In this document: piece by piece, positions 7,315 to 17,050 of the stretch
Layout of the letters: each line of letters starts with the position of its first letter
How positions within the stretch are numbered: position 1 is the stretch's first letter
Origin: Alloprevotella sp. OH1205_COT-284
GTDB lineage: Bacteria; Bacteroidota; Bacteroidia; Bacteroidales; Bacteroidaceae
NCBI RefSeq assembly: GCF_003859795.1
Contig: NZ_RQYI01000003.1
Span: 54,881 to 118,880 of the forward strand
Direction: 5' to 3'
DNA: 64,000 nt
Program-made: the position numbers and the translations under genes
The notes under the pieces: model-generated
The model's database searches: none
What the model was told of the DNA's origin: nothing
What the model saw: only the letters and a program-made list of their open reading frames with translations

Positions 7315-7323
7315 AAAGGGCTG

Positions 7324-7398
7324 TGGGCGCTGACGGATTCGAACCGCCGACCCTCTGCTTGTAAGGCAGACGCTCTGAACCAGCTGAGCTAAGCGCCC
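7324..7398 (-). tRNA. tRNA-Val (UAC anticodon)
   Basis: A 75-nt cloverleaf with acceptor GGGCGCT/AGCGCCC, D-arm TAGCTCAGCTGGTTCAGAGC, anticodon loop CTTACAA (anticodon TAC, reading GUA and other Val codons) and T-loop GGTTCGAATCC. CCA is not encoded. It has its own promoter (-7 box TACCTTTG at 7425-7432, minus) and terminator. An identical tRNA with matching flanks lies at 38822 in the opposite orientation. Confidence 0.97.
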
Positions 7399-7424
7399 CT
7401 TGCCTTCATTTCTGAATTGCGATG

Positions 7425-7432
7425 CAAAGGTA
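7425..7432 (-). promoter_or_regulatory. -7 box of tRNA-Val
   Basis: TACCTTTG followed by GCATCGCAATTC. The same box and start region precede the second tRNA-Val and the tRNA-fMet gene, so this is a recognisable stable-RNA promoter in this genome. Confidence 0.7.
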
Positions 7433-7687
7433 AGCACTTTTTCTTTTACCTCCAAAAAAAACGAGAGTTTTTTTCTTCAAAACCGCTCTTTTTTTCAAAC
7501 GAAAGGTTTAAGCACTCTTTTTACATCTTATAAAAAGGATTTTGACATCCGACAGCGACAATTTCAAAACGATCTTCGTCGCAGGATGTCGTAAAAGAAT
7601 GCCATAAAGGAAACGCAATATCCCCACAGAGATGACGAAGCAAAAGATTTTTCAAGACAGAAGCAACGATAGTCAAGCGTTTTTTTG

Positions 7688-7695
7688 TATTTTCG
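7688..7695 (+). promoter_or_regulatory. -7 box of the pyrK-pyrD promoter
   Basis: TATTTTCG resembles TAnnTTTG with one change (TTCG). It lies 27 bases before the pyrK ATG. Similar TAnnTTCG boxes occur before rpsA and the small lipoprotein gene, so the variant may be in regular use here. Confidence 0.4.
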
Positions 7696-7722
7696 CTTTT
7701 CGGAACACGCATCTTCCTCATC

Positions 7723-8505
7723 ATGAAAAAATACGTAAAAAAACTCTGTGTCAAAAACGTGGAATTTCTGCGCGAAGACTACATTTTGCTTCGTTTATCC
7801 GATCCCCACGACACTCTCCCCGAAATGTTGCCGGGACAATTCGTACAGATCGCCGTAGAAGGTTCGCCCGCCACCTTTTTGCGCCGACCGATCTCGATCA
7901 ACTTTGTCGATAAAGAGAAAAACGAATTCGATCTCCTCATTCATGCCGTAGGCGACGGAACTCGTGCATTGACGCGTCTTCAAGAAGGCAACACGCTCAG
8001 CTGCATCTATCCTTTGGGAAACGGTTTTCGCATTCCTCCCATTGATGAGGGCAAGAAAAAGTTTCTTTTAGTGGGCGGAGGAGTCGGTACGGCACCGATG
8101 CTCCTCTACGGACAATGCCTAAAAGCTGCCGGCCACGAACCGACTTTTCTATTGGGAGGACGCAGCCGACGAGATATTCTCGAACTCGAACGCTTTGAAA
8201 ACATCGGCCGCACTTTCGTGACGACGGAAGACGCCGGCATGGGCGAAAAGGGTTTTGTGACGCATCACTCCATTTGGCAGACCGAAACCTTCGACAGCGT
8301 GGCAACCTGCGGTCCCAAACCGATGATGATGGCCGTCGGCCGAATGGCTCGCGCCCGACAAACGGAATGTTTCGTTTCGTTGGAAAATCTCATGGCTTGC
8401 GGTGTGGGAGCTTGTCTGTGTTGCGTAGAAAAGACCGTGAAAGGTAACGTCTGCGTATGTACGGAAGGTCCGGTGTTCAACATTAACGACTTAACTTGGG
8501 AATAA
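7723..8505 (+). CDS. pyrK: Dihydroorotate dehydrogenase electron-transfer subunit
   Basis: A 260-residue flavoprotein that carries electrons from PyrD to NAD+ in pyrimidine synthesis (class 1B dihydroorotate dehydrogenase). FAD binding is shown by FLRRPISIN near residue 54 and the NAD-binding fold by LLVGGGVGTAPMLLYGQCL. The C-terminal cysteines in ACGVGACLCCVEKT and VCVCTEG (about residues 226-247) match the [2Fe-2S] site of PyrK. The stop codon directly abuts the pyrD ATG, so the two subunits are made from one message. Confidence 0.95.
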   Translation: MKKYVKKLCVKNVEFLREDYILLRLSDPHDTLPEMLPGQFVQIAVEGSPATFLRRPISINFVDKEKNEFDLLIHAVGDGTRALTRLQEGNTLSCIYPLGNGFRIPPIDEGKKKFLLVGGGVGTAPMLLYGQCLKAAGHEPTFLLGGRSRRDILELERFENIGRTFVTTEDAGMGEKGFVTHHSIWQTETFDSVATCGPKPMMMAVGRMARARQTECFVSLENLMACGVGACLCCVEKTVKGNVCVCTEGPVFNINDLTWE

Positions 8506-9411
8506 ATGGCACAACTCGCAATCAACATAGGCAACCTGTCGCTCCGAAATCCGGTCATGACGGCTTCGGGGACTTTCGGGTATGGTTTGGAATTTACCGA
8601 TTTCATCGACCTCAACCGCCTCGGTGCATATATCGTAAAAGGCACAACTTTGCTTCCGCGACAAGGCAACGACTATCCCCGCATGGCCGAAACGGCTTCG
8701 GGAATGCTGAACTGTGTCGGCCTGCAAAACAAAGGGGTGGACTACTTCTGTAAGGAGATTTATCCGCAACTCAAAGATTTCAAATCGCACGCCATTGTCA
8801 ATGTGAGCGGCTCGACGCCGGAGGACTATGCCGAGTGCGCCGCAAGGGTGGCCGAGCTTGAAAAAATTCCGGCCATTGAGCTGAACATCTCCTGCCCCAA
8901 TGTTCACGACGGCGGAATGGCTTTCGGCGTATCGTGTGCCGGTGCCGCCTCCGTTGTCAAAGCGGTCAGAGCTGCCTATCCGAAAACGCTGATCGTGAAA
9001 CTCTCTCCCAACGTGACGGACATCTCGGAAATCGCACGTGCCGTCGAAGCCGAAGGAGCCGATTCGGTATCTCTCATCAACACCCTTATGGGCATGAGCG
9101 TAGACATCGAGCGACGCAAGTCAAATCTGAGCATCGGCACGGGGGGATTATCGGGACCTTGCGTGAAACCGATTGCCCTCCGTATGGTACACCAAGTGGC
9201 AAAAGCCGTAAAAATCCCCGTCATCGGTCTCGGAGGCATCATGAACGCCGAAGACGCAATAGAATTCATCATGTGCGGCGCGACGGCCATACAAGTGGGA
9301 ACGGCCAACTTCATCGACCCCGCCGTCACGATGAAAATCATAGACGGCATGAACGACTGGTGCGATCAACACGGCGTGAAAAATATTTACGAGATTATCG
9401 GTGTGATTTGA
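8506..9411 (+). CDS. pyrD: Dihydroorotate dehydrogenase (class 1B), catalytic subunit
   Basis: A 301-residue FMN enzyme that oxidises dihydroorotate to orotate, the fourth step of UMP synthesis. The class 1 active-site loop is clear: [12 protein letters not shown], with the base Cys near residue 130 (class 2 enzymes have Ser). Other signatures are [13 protein letters not shown] at the N-terminus, [26 protein letters not shown] and [17 protein letters not shown] for FMN phosphate binding. It follows pyrK with no gap. A terminator lies about 75 bases downstream. Confidence 0.96.
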   Translation: MAQLAINIGNLSLRNPVMTASGTFGYGLEFTDFIDLNRLGAYIVKGTTLLPRQGNDYPRMAETASGMLNCVGLQNKGVDYFCKEIYPQLKDFKSHAIVNVSGSTPEDYAECAARVAELEKIPAIELNISCPNVHDGGMAFGVSCAGAASVVKAVRAAYPKTLIVKLSPNVTDISEIARAVEAEGADSVSLINTLMGMSVDIERRKSNLSIGTGGLSGPCVKPIALRMVHQVAKAVKIPVIGLGGIMNAEDAIEFIMCGATAIQVGTANFIDPAVTMKIIDGMNDWCDQHGVKNIYEIIGVI

Positions 9412-9486
9412 AAGTCGCAGTATGCCTAAACAATAAGCATTTCCGCTTAATAGGTTCCGGTTCTTTTTCCTTTTTCCCGCACATCG

Positions 9487-9518
9487 CTCGATCGCCTTTT
9501 CTCTGCGATCGAGTTTTT
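9487..9518 (+). terminator. Terminator of pyrK-pyrD
   Basis: Perfect 9-bp stem CTCGATCGC / GCGATCGAG with loop CTTTTCTCT, followed by TTTTT. Confidence 0.8.
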
Positions 9519-9551
9519 GCATTCCTTTCAACCACAAAGACGCATTATAGA

Positions 9552-10208
9552 GGGTCTGCGGATAATCTCGGTGGGCAAGCCCTCTTTTGTCATCAAGAAT
9601 AGAGTTATTATCTTTGCCTCATGAAAACCGCGCCATCCTCCCGGATGTGCTGATCGACAACTTCGATATTGTCAATTTTATAAAGACCAATACTCGTTTT
9701 GACATTTGGTTGGATGAACAGAAAGTTCAGATGCGTTGTTATAAGAGTAATTCTTCGGTAATCTCCTATGGTTTTGGTGATTACCATATTATTCGCGGTT
9801 TTTCCATTCGTGGGCGTGCCACTTTTTTGCCTGTTCGCGAGCGCAAATTGTTAGACAAGTCTACCGGAGAAGTGTTCAGCTACGATTGGGATCTTTCGCA
9901 GGACGAGGCAATCCGGCTCAATGCCGAGTTTGTCGCTTTTTTAAGGAGGAAATTGAGACAACTCCCGTAAGCACCTCTCTGCTTGCCCAACGCTATGGGC
10001 CTAACGGACAAACGCTTCGCAAGCAATACAAAAAAACAGTGATTACCGCACTTGGAAGTCATTGGAACATGCGGATGAATATTTGCAGTTCCCTAAGAAT
10101 TTCTCTTCCGATATGAGTCTTGACGAGACATGTTTGTCTAACGGTGAGGTTTATACTATCCTGACCAATAAGGCATCTCATGGCGGAAGAGGCATCCCGC
10201 TGACCCGT
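9552..10208 (+). pseudogene. Decayed ISAon1-type insertion sequence and transposase
   Basis: The left terminal repeat GGGTCTGCGGATAATCTCGG starts the element, followed by a -7 box TATCTTTG and an ATG at 9621. The reading frame has lost ten bases three codons after the ATG; the MITE at 39.0 kb keeps the missing bases. Further on, one T is missing from a T-run at 9936-9942 and one A from an A-run at 10030-10036, so the protein is spread over three frames: DNFDIVNFIKTNTRFDIWLD, then LLAQRYGPNGQTLRKQYK, then LDETCLSNGEVYTILTNK. The last piece carries the first catalytic Asp of the DDE domain. The rest of that domain is deleted, leaving only CCGCTGACCC of the right end. Confidence 0.8.
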
Positions 10209-10251
10209 TTCAACTTGTCTGCGATTTGTCTGCACTCGCAGCATAAAAATC

Positions 10252-10283
10252 AAGAAAGTTGCTGAAATTCAGCAACTTTCTTT
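10252..10283 (-). terminator. Terminator of tRNA-fMet
   Basis: A 15-bp perfect inverted repeat (AAGAAAGTTGCTGAA / TTCAGCAACTTTCTT). On the minus strand it is followed by GATTTTTATG. Confidence 0.75.
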
Positions 10284-10288
10284 GGCTT

Positions 10289-10364
10289 TGGTTGCGGAGG
10301 CTCGACTCGAACGAACGACCTCCAGGTTATGAGCCTGGCGAGCTACCAACTGCTCCACTCCGCG
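10289..10364 (-). tRNA. Initiator tRNA-fMet (CAU)
   Basis: A 76-nt tRNA with encoded CCA. The acceptor pair is CGCGGAG / CTCCGCA, which leaves C1 unpaired with A72, the hallmark of bacterial initiator tRNA. The anticodon loop is CTCATAA between CCAGG and CCTGG, so two of the three G-C pairs usual at the base of the initiator anticodon stem are present. The promoter (TACCTTTG at 10402-10409, minus) shares its start region with the tRNA-Val genes. Confidence 0.93.
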
Positions 10365-10401
10365 ATCTTATCAATCAAGTATTGTTTTCTTGATTGCGAT
10401 G

Positions 10402-10409
10402 CAAAGGTA
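10402..10409 (-). promoter_or_regulatory. -7 box of tRNA-fMet
   Basis: TACCTTTG followed by GCATCGCAATCAAG, nearly the same as in the tRNA-Val promoters. The remaining sequence from 10410 to about 10685 holds a G/A-rich stretch but no gene that I can see. Confidence 0.65.
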
Positions 10410-10685
10410 CATACTTTTGTTGAATTGTGCAAGTCTTGGCTGAGAAAAATTTCATTTTTTATTCCGAAGAGGGTGTAATGAAATCTGTATATGGCAAAAG
10501 GTTTGGCTTTTTGATTGTGAAATTGTAGAGAATGGGATTGGGGTTTTGGGGAGGAGAGGCAGGGCAGAAGGTCAATTCGGCGAAAGATAGGATCGGCGGA
10601 AGAGGTGAGGGGGGCAGCTTGGGGAGTGGGAGAATATAAAAAGAGGCCGTATCAAATCCTATTGGTTTTTATGCGGTTTGAATAA

Positions 10686-10720
10686 TAAAAAAACGCCACT
10701 CGGCATAGACCGAGCGGCGT
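10686..10720 (-). terminator. Terminator of gapA
   Basis: On the minus strand the stem ACGCCGCTCGG / CCGAGTGGCGT (one mismatch) is followed by TTTTTTTATTATT, a strong intrinsic terminator 24 bases after the gapA stop. Confidence 0.85.
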
Positions 10721-10743
10721 TGTCTGATAAAGGGATGCGGTGA

Positions 10744-11787
<1,044 letters not shown>

Positions 11788-11859
11788 TTAAAACACTTGT
11801 TTTTGTGAAGAATGTAGAAAAATAAGGCCGAAGCCGATATTTTCTTCTTTTTAGTAGCG

Positions 11860-11867
11860 CAAAAATA
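11860..11867 (-). promoter_or_regulatory. -7 box of the gapA promoter
   Basis: The reverse strand reads TATTTTTG, giving a leader of about 95 bases. It is only 12 bases from the plus-strand -7 box of mscL, so the two polymerases would compete for one divergent region. Confidence 0.6.
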
Positions 11868-11879
11868 CGAATAAGTTTT

Positions 11880-11887
11880 TATTTTTG
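11880..11887 (+). promoter_or_regulatory. -7 box of the mscL promoter
   Basis: TATTTTTG lies 31 bases before the mscL ATG and is divergent from the gapA promoter. Confidence 0.6.
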
Positions 11888-11918
11888 CACAAAATTCAGT
11901 CGAAAAAAAATATAAGAA

Positions 11919-12332
11919 ATGGCGAAATCAACTTTTCTGCAAGAATTCAAAGCATTTGCCGTGAAAGGCAATGCGATAGATATGGCTGTCGGTGTGATCA
12001 TCGGTGGAGCTTTCGGTAAGATTGTAACCTCCATTGTAAACGATCTCATCATGCCTCCCATCGGTTGGTTGATCGGAGGAGTGAATTTCAAAGAGCTTTC
12101 CGTAAAGTTGCCGTCTGTCATCGAAGGGCAGGCCGAGGTAACGATCAATTACGGCAATTTCATTCAAACCGTTTTTGACTTTGTCATTATTGCTTTTTGC
12201 ATTTTCTTTCTCATTCGTCTGCTTTCCAAATTGAAACAGGAAGTTCCCGAACAAGATGCTCCTGCCGCTCCTGCCGCTCCGACTCAGGAGGAACTTCTTG
12301 CCGAAATCCGTGACCTTTTGAAAAAGCAATAA
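11919..12332 (+). CDS. mscL: Large-conductance mechanosensitive channel
   Basis: A 137-residue inner-membrane channel that opens under membrane tension and releases solutes on hypo-osmotic shock. The N-terminal amphipathic helix ([20 protein letters not shown]) leads into the first membrane helix with its glycine-rich pore face ([13 protein letters not shown]). A short periplasmic loop follows, then the second membrane helix (about residues 75-100) and a charged C-terminal bundle ([13 protein letters not shown]). The Ala/Pro linker before the bundle (APAAPAAP) is a little longer than in E. coli. Length is normal for the family. Confidence 0.96.
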   Translation: MAKSTFLQEFKAFAVKGNAIDMAVGVIIGGAFGKIVTSIVNDLIMPPIGWLIGGVNFKELSVKLPSVIEGQAEVTINYGNFIQTVFDFVIIAFCIFFLIRLLSKLKQEVPEQDAPAAPAAPTQEELLAEIRDLLKKQ

Positions 12333-12352
12333 TTTTTTCCACAAATTGATTT

Positions 12353-12386
12353 GTGGCGCGAAGCAACCTCGTCTACTTCGCGCCAC
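12353..12386 (+). terminator. Hairpin between mscL and guaA
   Basis: An 11-bp perfect stem GTGGCGCGAAG / CTTCGCGCCAC with a 12-nt loop lies 20 bases after the mscL stop and 27 bases before guaA. It probably ends mscL transcription, but there is no good T-run. No separate guaA promoter stands out, so it could act as a partial attenuator. Confidence 0.55.
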
Positions 12387-12413
12387 GCTTATTATATAAC
12401 GATTTGATTTACG

Positions 12414-14024
12414 ATGCAACAGAAAATCATTATTCTTGATTTCGGATCGCAAACCACGCAGCTTATCGGTCGTCGAGTGCGCGAACTGGATACTTTCTGC
12501 GAAATTCTGCCCTACAACAAGTTCCCTCACGACGATCCGTCCGTGATCGGTGTTATCTTGTCGGGCTCTCCTTTCTCCGTTTACGACCCCGAAGCCTTTC
12601 AGGTCGAGCTTTCTGCCATTCGCGGCCGATTGCCCATTTTGGGAGTTTGCTACGGTGCTCAATACATGTCGCATATCTATGGCGGAAAGGTCGAGCCGGC
12701 ACCTTCGCGTGAATATGGGCGCGCCAATCTCGAAACGATCGAATTCGACAATCCGTTGTTCAAAGGTTTCCAACCCAATTCGCAGGTGTGGATGAGCCAT
12801 GGCGACACCATTACCGCCATTCCTTCCGGTTTCCGTTGTATCGCCTCCACGTCGAAAGTGAAATATGCCGCCTATCAAGCCGAAGGCGAAAAACTTTGGG
12901 GCGTGCAGTTTCACCCCGAAGTCTTCCATTCGCTGCAAGGTGCACAACTCTTGCGCAACTTCGTGGTCGATATTTGCGGCAGTCGTCAGGATTGGAGCGC
13001 AGCTTCGTTTGTGGATACCACCGTTGCCGAACTCAAAGCGCAGCTTGGAAACGATCGCGTCATTCTCGGCCTTTCGGGCGGTGTGGACTCCTCCGTGGTC
13101 GCCGTGCTGCTCCATAAGGCCATCGGCGACAAGCTCACCTGCATTTTCGTAGACCACGGCATGTTGCGCAAAGATGAGTTCGCGAATGTCCTCGAAGACT
13201 ACAAATGTCTCGGCCTTAATGTGATCGGCGTCGATGCGAGCCGAAAGTTTTTTAGCGAACTGGCCGGTGTCGAAGATCCCGAAGCCAAACGCAAAATCAT
13301 CGGTTCGGGTTTCATTGACGTGTTTGAGGCCGAAGCCATGAAAATCACCGATGCCAAGTGGCTTGCGCAGGGCACGATTTATCCCGATCGCATCGAGAGC
13401 CTCAACATCACGGGGAAAGTCATTAAAAGTCACCACAATGTGGGGGGGCTTCCCGAAAAGATGAATCTTCGCATTTGCGAACCGCTCCAATGGCTTTTCA
13501 AAGACGAAGTGCGCCGTGTGGGACGCCAAATGGGCATGCCGGAGCATCTCATCAATCGCCACCCTTTCCCCGGCCCCGGTTTGGCAGTGCGCATTCTCGG
13601 CGACATCACGCCCGAAAAGGTGCACGTGCTTCAAGAGGCCGATGATATTTTCATCCGCGGATTGCGCAACTACAAGGTCAAGATGGACGTGGCTCAGGCT
13701 CGTCGAGTGCTGGCTGCCGGTGTGCCTAACGGTGCTCCCGATCAAGGCGAAATCGAAGTTTCGCTCTACGATCAGATTTGGCAGGCCGGCGTCATCCTTC
13801 TCCCCGTCAAAAGCGTCGGTGTTATGGGCGATGAGCGCACTTACGAACAAGCCGTTGCCCTTCGTGCCGTAACCTCCACCGACGCCATGACCGCCGACTG
13901 GGCACATCTCCCTTATGATTTCATGGCGCAAGTGAGCAACGACATCATCAACCACGTGCGCGGCATCAATCGCGTGTGCTATGACATCTCTTCCAAACCG
14001 CCTTCGACGATAGAATGGGAATAA
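12414..14024 (+). CDS. guaA: GMP synthase (glutamine-hydrolysing)
   Basis: A 536-residue enzyme that aminates XMP to GMP using glutamine and ATP. The N-terminal class I amidotransferase domain has the nucleophile Cys79 in [11 protein letters not shown] and the His/Glu pair in VQFHPEVFH near residue 167. The ATP-pyrophosphatase domain has the P-loop [17 protein letters not shown] near residue 220. The C-terminal dimerisation domain ends in [15 protein letters not shown], the conserved GuaA tail. It is slightly longer than the 510-525 residues usual in other phyla. The gap after it holds composite element copy B. Confidence 0.97.
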   Translation: MQQKIIILDFGSQTTQLIGRRVRELDTFCEILPYNKFPHDDPSVIGVILSGSPFSVYDPEAFQVELSAIRGRLPILGVCYGAQYMSHIYGGKVEPAPSREYGRANLETIEFDNPLFKGFQPNSQVWMSHGDTITAIPSGFRCIASTSKVKYAAYQAEGEKLWGVQFHPEVFHSLQGAQLLRNFVVDICGSRQDWSAASFVDTTVAELKAQLGNDRVILGLSGGVDSSVVAVLLHKAIGDKLTCIFVDHGMLRKDEFANVLEDYKCLGLNVIGVDASRKFFSELAGVEDPEAKRKIIGSGFIDVFEAEAMKITDAKWLAQGTIYPDRIESLNITGKVIKSHHNVGGLPEKMNLRICEPLQWLFKDEVRRVGRQMGMPEHLINRHPFPGPGLAVRILGDITPEKVHVLQEADDIFIRGLRNYKVKMDVAQARRVLAAGVPNGAPDQGEIEVSLYDQIWQAGVILLPVKSVGVMGDERTYEQAVALRAVTSTDAMTADWAHLPYDFMAQVSNDIINHVRGINRVCYDISSKPPSTIEWE

Positions 14025-14254
14025 TTCTCGTTTGAGTGCTGCCGGCGAGGGCGATGCCCAAAAGAAAGGGGCAGAAATGTTTTATATGCAAAAAGAGAAA
14101 AGGATGAAAAGGGGCTGCGCTAACACAGCCGTTGCCTGATATTGGAAACAAAGCTAAAAACGACCAGATGTACAAACTTCTTTCTCGGAAACTGAGGAAG
14201 AGCCTGCAATTTTCAGATTATTTCATGCCGAAATGACAAAGGTAAATACCGGTG

Positions 14255-14790
14255 GAATTTAGCTCTGAGTTAGAAAATTTTTCCTCTGAGGCAGATTTTT
14301 TTAAGTCAGAGGTAAGAACGTCTGTTTCCTGCCCAATCGGGAAAATCTTCTTCACGCGCGCGTACGCGCGCATTCCCCTTATGATTGTATTTTGCCTTCA
14401 CTGCCTTCGCAAAAACGCCTATCATTCTGAATATCAACTCCGTATTAGCGAAGGCAAGTGAAGGCAAGACATCGGGATTATTTTCAATCCTTTGGAAATC
14501 AGATTTTTGTGTCGTTCTCTTGCTTTCATAACCTTGAAAACAGGAGGATTTTGGTGCGCCATAGCGGAAGCAAGTGAAGGCAAAATCTTGTTTTGCCTTC
14601 ACCATAAAAGGTTGATATTCAGTTAATAAAAAATCCGCAAATCGTTTTGCCTTCACTTGCCTTCGCTAATACGGAGTTGATATTCAGAATGATAGGCGTT
14701 TTTGCGGAGGCAAAATGGCAAAAAACAAATTTATAGGGGAATAAACGTCGAAAATGGGCGGTTTCATCGAAGTCGTGATGAAGCGCCGGC
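14255..14790 (-). repeat. Seven-box composite intergenic element, copy B
   Basis: In plus-strand order: a degenerate 21-bp array (about 14259-14318, units of CTCTGAG type), an alternating CG/TA tract (14354-14371), then seven boxes at 14392-14410, 14448-14467, 14520-14528, 14564-14583, 14591-14603, 14647-14666 and 14704-14715. Box order and sense are as in copy A. The spacer between boxes 1 and 2 (with ATTCTGAATATCAACTCCG) returns as its reverse complement between boxes 6 and 7, yet is unrelated to copy A's spacer. Beyond box 7 a minus-strand TAAATTTG (14726-14733) looks like a -7 box. The block up to about 14790 (GGGCGGTTTCATCGAAG) is shared with copy C. It lies between convergent guaA and recG. 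Confidence 0.8.
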
Positions 14791-14860
14791 AGAAAACCGA
14801 AACGCCCTCCTCCTTCGTGTATGCGGTCGCGATGGAGGGGGAGGGACGGATGCGTGTTTT

Positions 14861-16960
14861 TCAAGAGATCGACGAAAAGTTTTGCTGTTCCCGGCGCAGG
14901 CGATGCAGTTGCGACCATAGGACGGCGAAACGATTGTCGTTTTCGGAGGGATCGGCCTCGATGATGCGTGCTGCCGCTTCTCGCGCTTCGCTCATCAGGG
15001 CGGCGTCTCCGATGAGGTGGGCTATTTTCAAGTCGAACGGCAATCCGCTTTGCGCCGTTCCTTCGAGATCGCCGGGGCCGCGAAATTTCATGTCGGCTTC
15101 GGCGATGACAAATCCGTCGTTGGTATCGACCATGATTTCCATGCGTTGGCGCGTGTTGTCGGAAAGGTTGTCTTTTGTGACGAGAATGCAGTAGCTTTGT
15201 TCCGCTCCGCGTCCCACGCGTCCGCGCAACTGATGGAGCTGAGCCAGCCCGAAGCGTTCGGCATTTTCGACCACCATCACCGAAGCGTTCGGCACGTTTA
15301 CGCCCACCTCGATCACCGTGGTCGATACCAAAATTTGGATCTCGCCTGCCGAAAAGGCTCTCATGGCTTCTTCCTTTTCGGCCGGTTTCATGCGTCCGTG
15401 CACTTTACCCACTTTCCATGGGGCGAAGGCTTCCGAAACGGCTTCGAAGCCCTGTTCGAGAGCGAGCAGGTCGAGATTTTCGTTTTCGTCGATGAGGGGA
15501 TAAACGAAGTAGACCTGCCGCCCCTTGCGCAGTTCGCTTTCCACCCCATTGTAGAGTTGTTGCCGCTGTGTGGAGCGGAAGTGTTTGGTCACGATCGGTT
15601 TGCGCCCGGGCGGAAGCTGGTCGATGACGCTCACGTCCAGATCTCCGTAGACGGTCATGGCAAGCGTGCGCGGTATGGGGGTGGCGGTCATGACGAGGAT
15701 GTGCGGCGGTCGCGAGTTCTTTTGCCACAAGGCGGCGCGCTGTTTCACGCCGAAACGGTGCTGTTCGTCGATGACGACAAGGCCGAGATTGAGAAAAGCA
15801 ACGGTAGGTTCGATGAGGGCATGAGTGCCGACGGTGATTTGAACTTCGCCGTTGGCGATGCCCTCCAATATCGTTTTTCGCCGTCGGCCTTTGACGTTGC
15901 CCGTGAGTAGCTCGACGCGCAGGCCGAGTGGCGAGAGTTGCGAGGAGATGCCTTTGAAATGCTGTTCGGCGAGGATTTCGGTGGGTGCCATGATGCAAGC
16001 CTGAAATCCGTTGTCGAGGGCGAGGAGGGCAACAAGTGTGGCGACCATGGTCTTTCCCGATCCTACGTCGCCCTGCAAGAGGCGGTTCATCTGTCGTCCG
16101 CTTTTGAGATCGGCATGCACCTCCTTGATGACCCTCTTTTGCGCCTCGGTGAGGCGGAAGGGAAGGTGGTGGCGGTAGAAGTCGTTGAACTGGCTGCCCA
16201 CTTTGAGAAACGGCCACCCGGCATAAGTGATTTTGCGGTTTTTGGTGTATTGCAGGATGGAGAGTTGGAGAAAAAAGAGCTCCTCGAACTTCAATCGTCG
16301 GCGCGCCGCCGCCACATCTTGTGCGTTTTGCGAGAAGTGCAGGTCGCGAATGGCGCGGTCGCGACTGACGAGTTCGTGTTCGCGCATCAATTCGGGCGTG
16401 AGGGTTTCGGGCAGGGGAGCGGAGAGTTTCTCCAAGGCGTTGGCCACAAGTTCGTTGATCGTGCGCGAGGTGATGTGTGCCTTGTCGAGTCGCTCGGTGG
16501 AGTGATAAACGGGCTGCATGCGCAACAGAGGTCTGTTTTTCACCTTTTCGAGTTCTTCCAGCTCCGGGTGTGCGATGGAGAGGTGATTTCCGAAAGGCTT
16601 GGGCTCGCCGAAGAGCTGATAGTCCACGCCCACCTTGTAGGCTGTTTCGAGATATTTCGACAAGCGAAACCACACCAGCTGAATGAACCCCGTTCCGTCG
16701 CTGAAAGCGGCCACGAGGCGACGCTTCGGCCCTTCGCCGAGTTTCTGGAAATTGACGATGCGTCCGCGCAGTTGCACGTGCTGCATTCCCTCGGTGAGAT
16801 CGCAGATGCGGTGTATCTTTGTGCGGTCTTCATGGCGGAAGGGATAGGTGTTGAGCAAGTCGTCGACGGTACGCACGCCGAGTTCCGATGCGAGCAGTTT
16901 GGCGCGCACCGACCCTACGCCTTTGAGATAGGTGATGTCTTGGTCGAGATAGCTGTTCAT
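14861..16960 (-). CDS. recG: ATP-dependent DNA helicase RecG
   Basis: A 699-residue superfamily 2 helicase that remodels stalled replication forks and Holliday junctions. The N-terminal wedge/OB domain (LKGVGSVRAKLLASELGVRT, YPFRHEDRT) is followed by helicase motifs: Walker A LLQGDVGSGKTMVA, motif II VIDEQHRFG (DEQH), motif III MTATPIPRTLAM and motif VI QLRGRVGRGAEQSYC. The C-terminal TRG region ends about where expected. I used the ATG at 16960 (MNSYLDQDITYL); an upstream TTG would add eleven residues. It lies 90 bases after nspC on the same strand and may share its message. Confidence 0.95.
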   Translation of the reverse strand: MNSYLDQDITYLKGVGSVRAKLLASELGVRTVDDLLNTYPFRHEDRTKIHRICDLTEGMQHVQLRGRIVNFQKLGEGPKRRLVAAFSDGTGFIQLVWFRLSKYLETAYKVGVDYQLFGEPKPFGNHLSIAHPELEELEKVKNRPLLRMQPVYHSTERLDKAHITSRTINELVANALEKLSAPLPETLTPELMREHELVSRDRAIRDLHFSQNAQDVAAARRRLKFEELFFLQLSILQYTKNRKITYAGWPFLKVGSQFNDFYRHHLPFRLTEAQKRVIKEVHADLKSGRQMNRLLQGDVGSGKTMVATLVALLALDNGFQACIMAPTEILAEQHFKGISSQLSPLGLRVELLTGNVKGRRRKTILEGIANGEVQITVGTHALIEPTVAFLNLGLVVIDEQHRFGVKQRAALWQKNSRPPHILVMTATPIPRTLAMTVYGDLDVSVIDQLPPGRKPIVTKHFRSTQRQQLYNGVESELRKGRQVYFVYPLIDENENLDLLALEQGFEAVSEAFAPWKVGKVHGRMKPAEKEEAMRAFSAGEIQILVSTTVIEVGVNVPNASVMVVENAERFGLAQLHQLRGRVGRGAEQSYCILVTKDNLSDNTRQRMEIMVDTNDGFVIAEADMKFRGPGDLEGTAQSGLPFDLKIAHLIGDAALMSEAREAAARIIEADPSENDNRFAVLWSQLHRLRREQQNFSSIS

Positions 16961-17050
16961 GGTGAGGAGTCGCGCGGTTTGTTGCAGGAGCAACTGCCCG
17001 TTTGTTCGGTAGAGGGGTAGAGGGTGTCGCGTTCGAGGTTCGGAAGAAGA

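Noticed and set aside
12333..12413. Purine riboswitch ahead of guaA
   Set aside because: The hairpin is a simple 11-bp stem; there is no three-way junction or conserved purine-aptamer core.
11928..13955. Minus-strand frame of 675 codons over mscL and guaA
   Set aside because: Both plus-strand genes have clear family motifs; the antisense frame has none.
14252..14461. Small plus-strand frame with SSELENF-like heptads in element copy B
   Set aside because: GTG start without promoter; the frame runs across the CG/TA tract and boxes. The analogous frame in copy A has no start codon.
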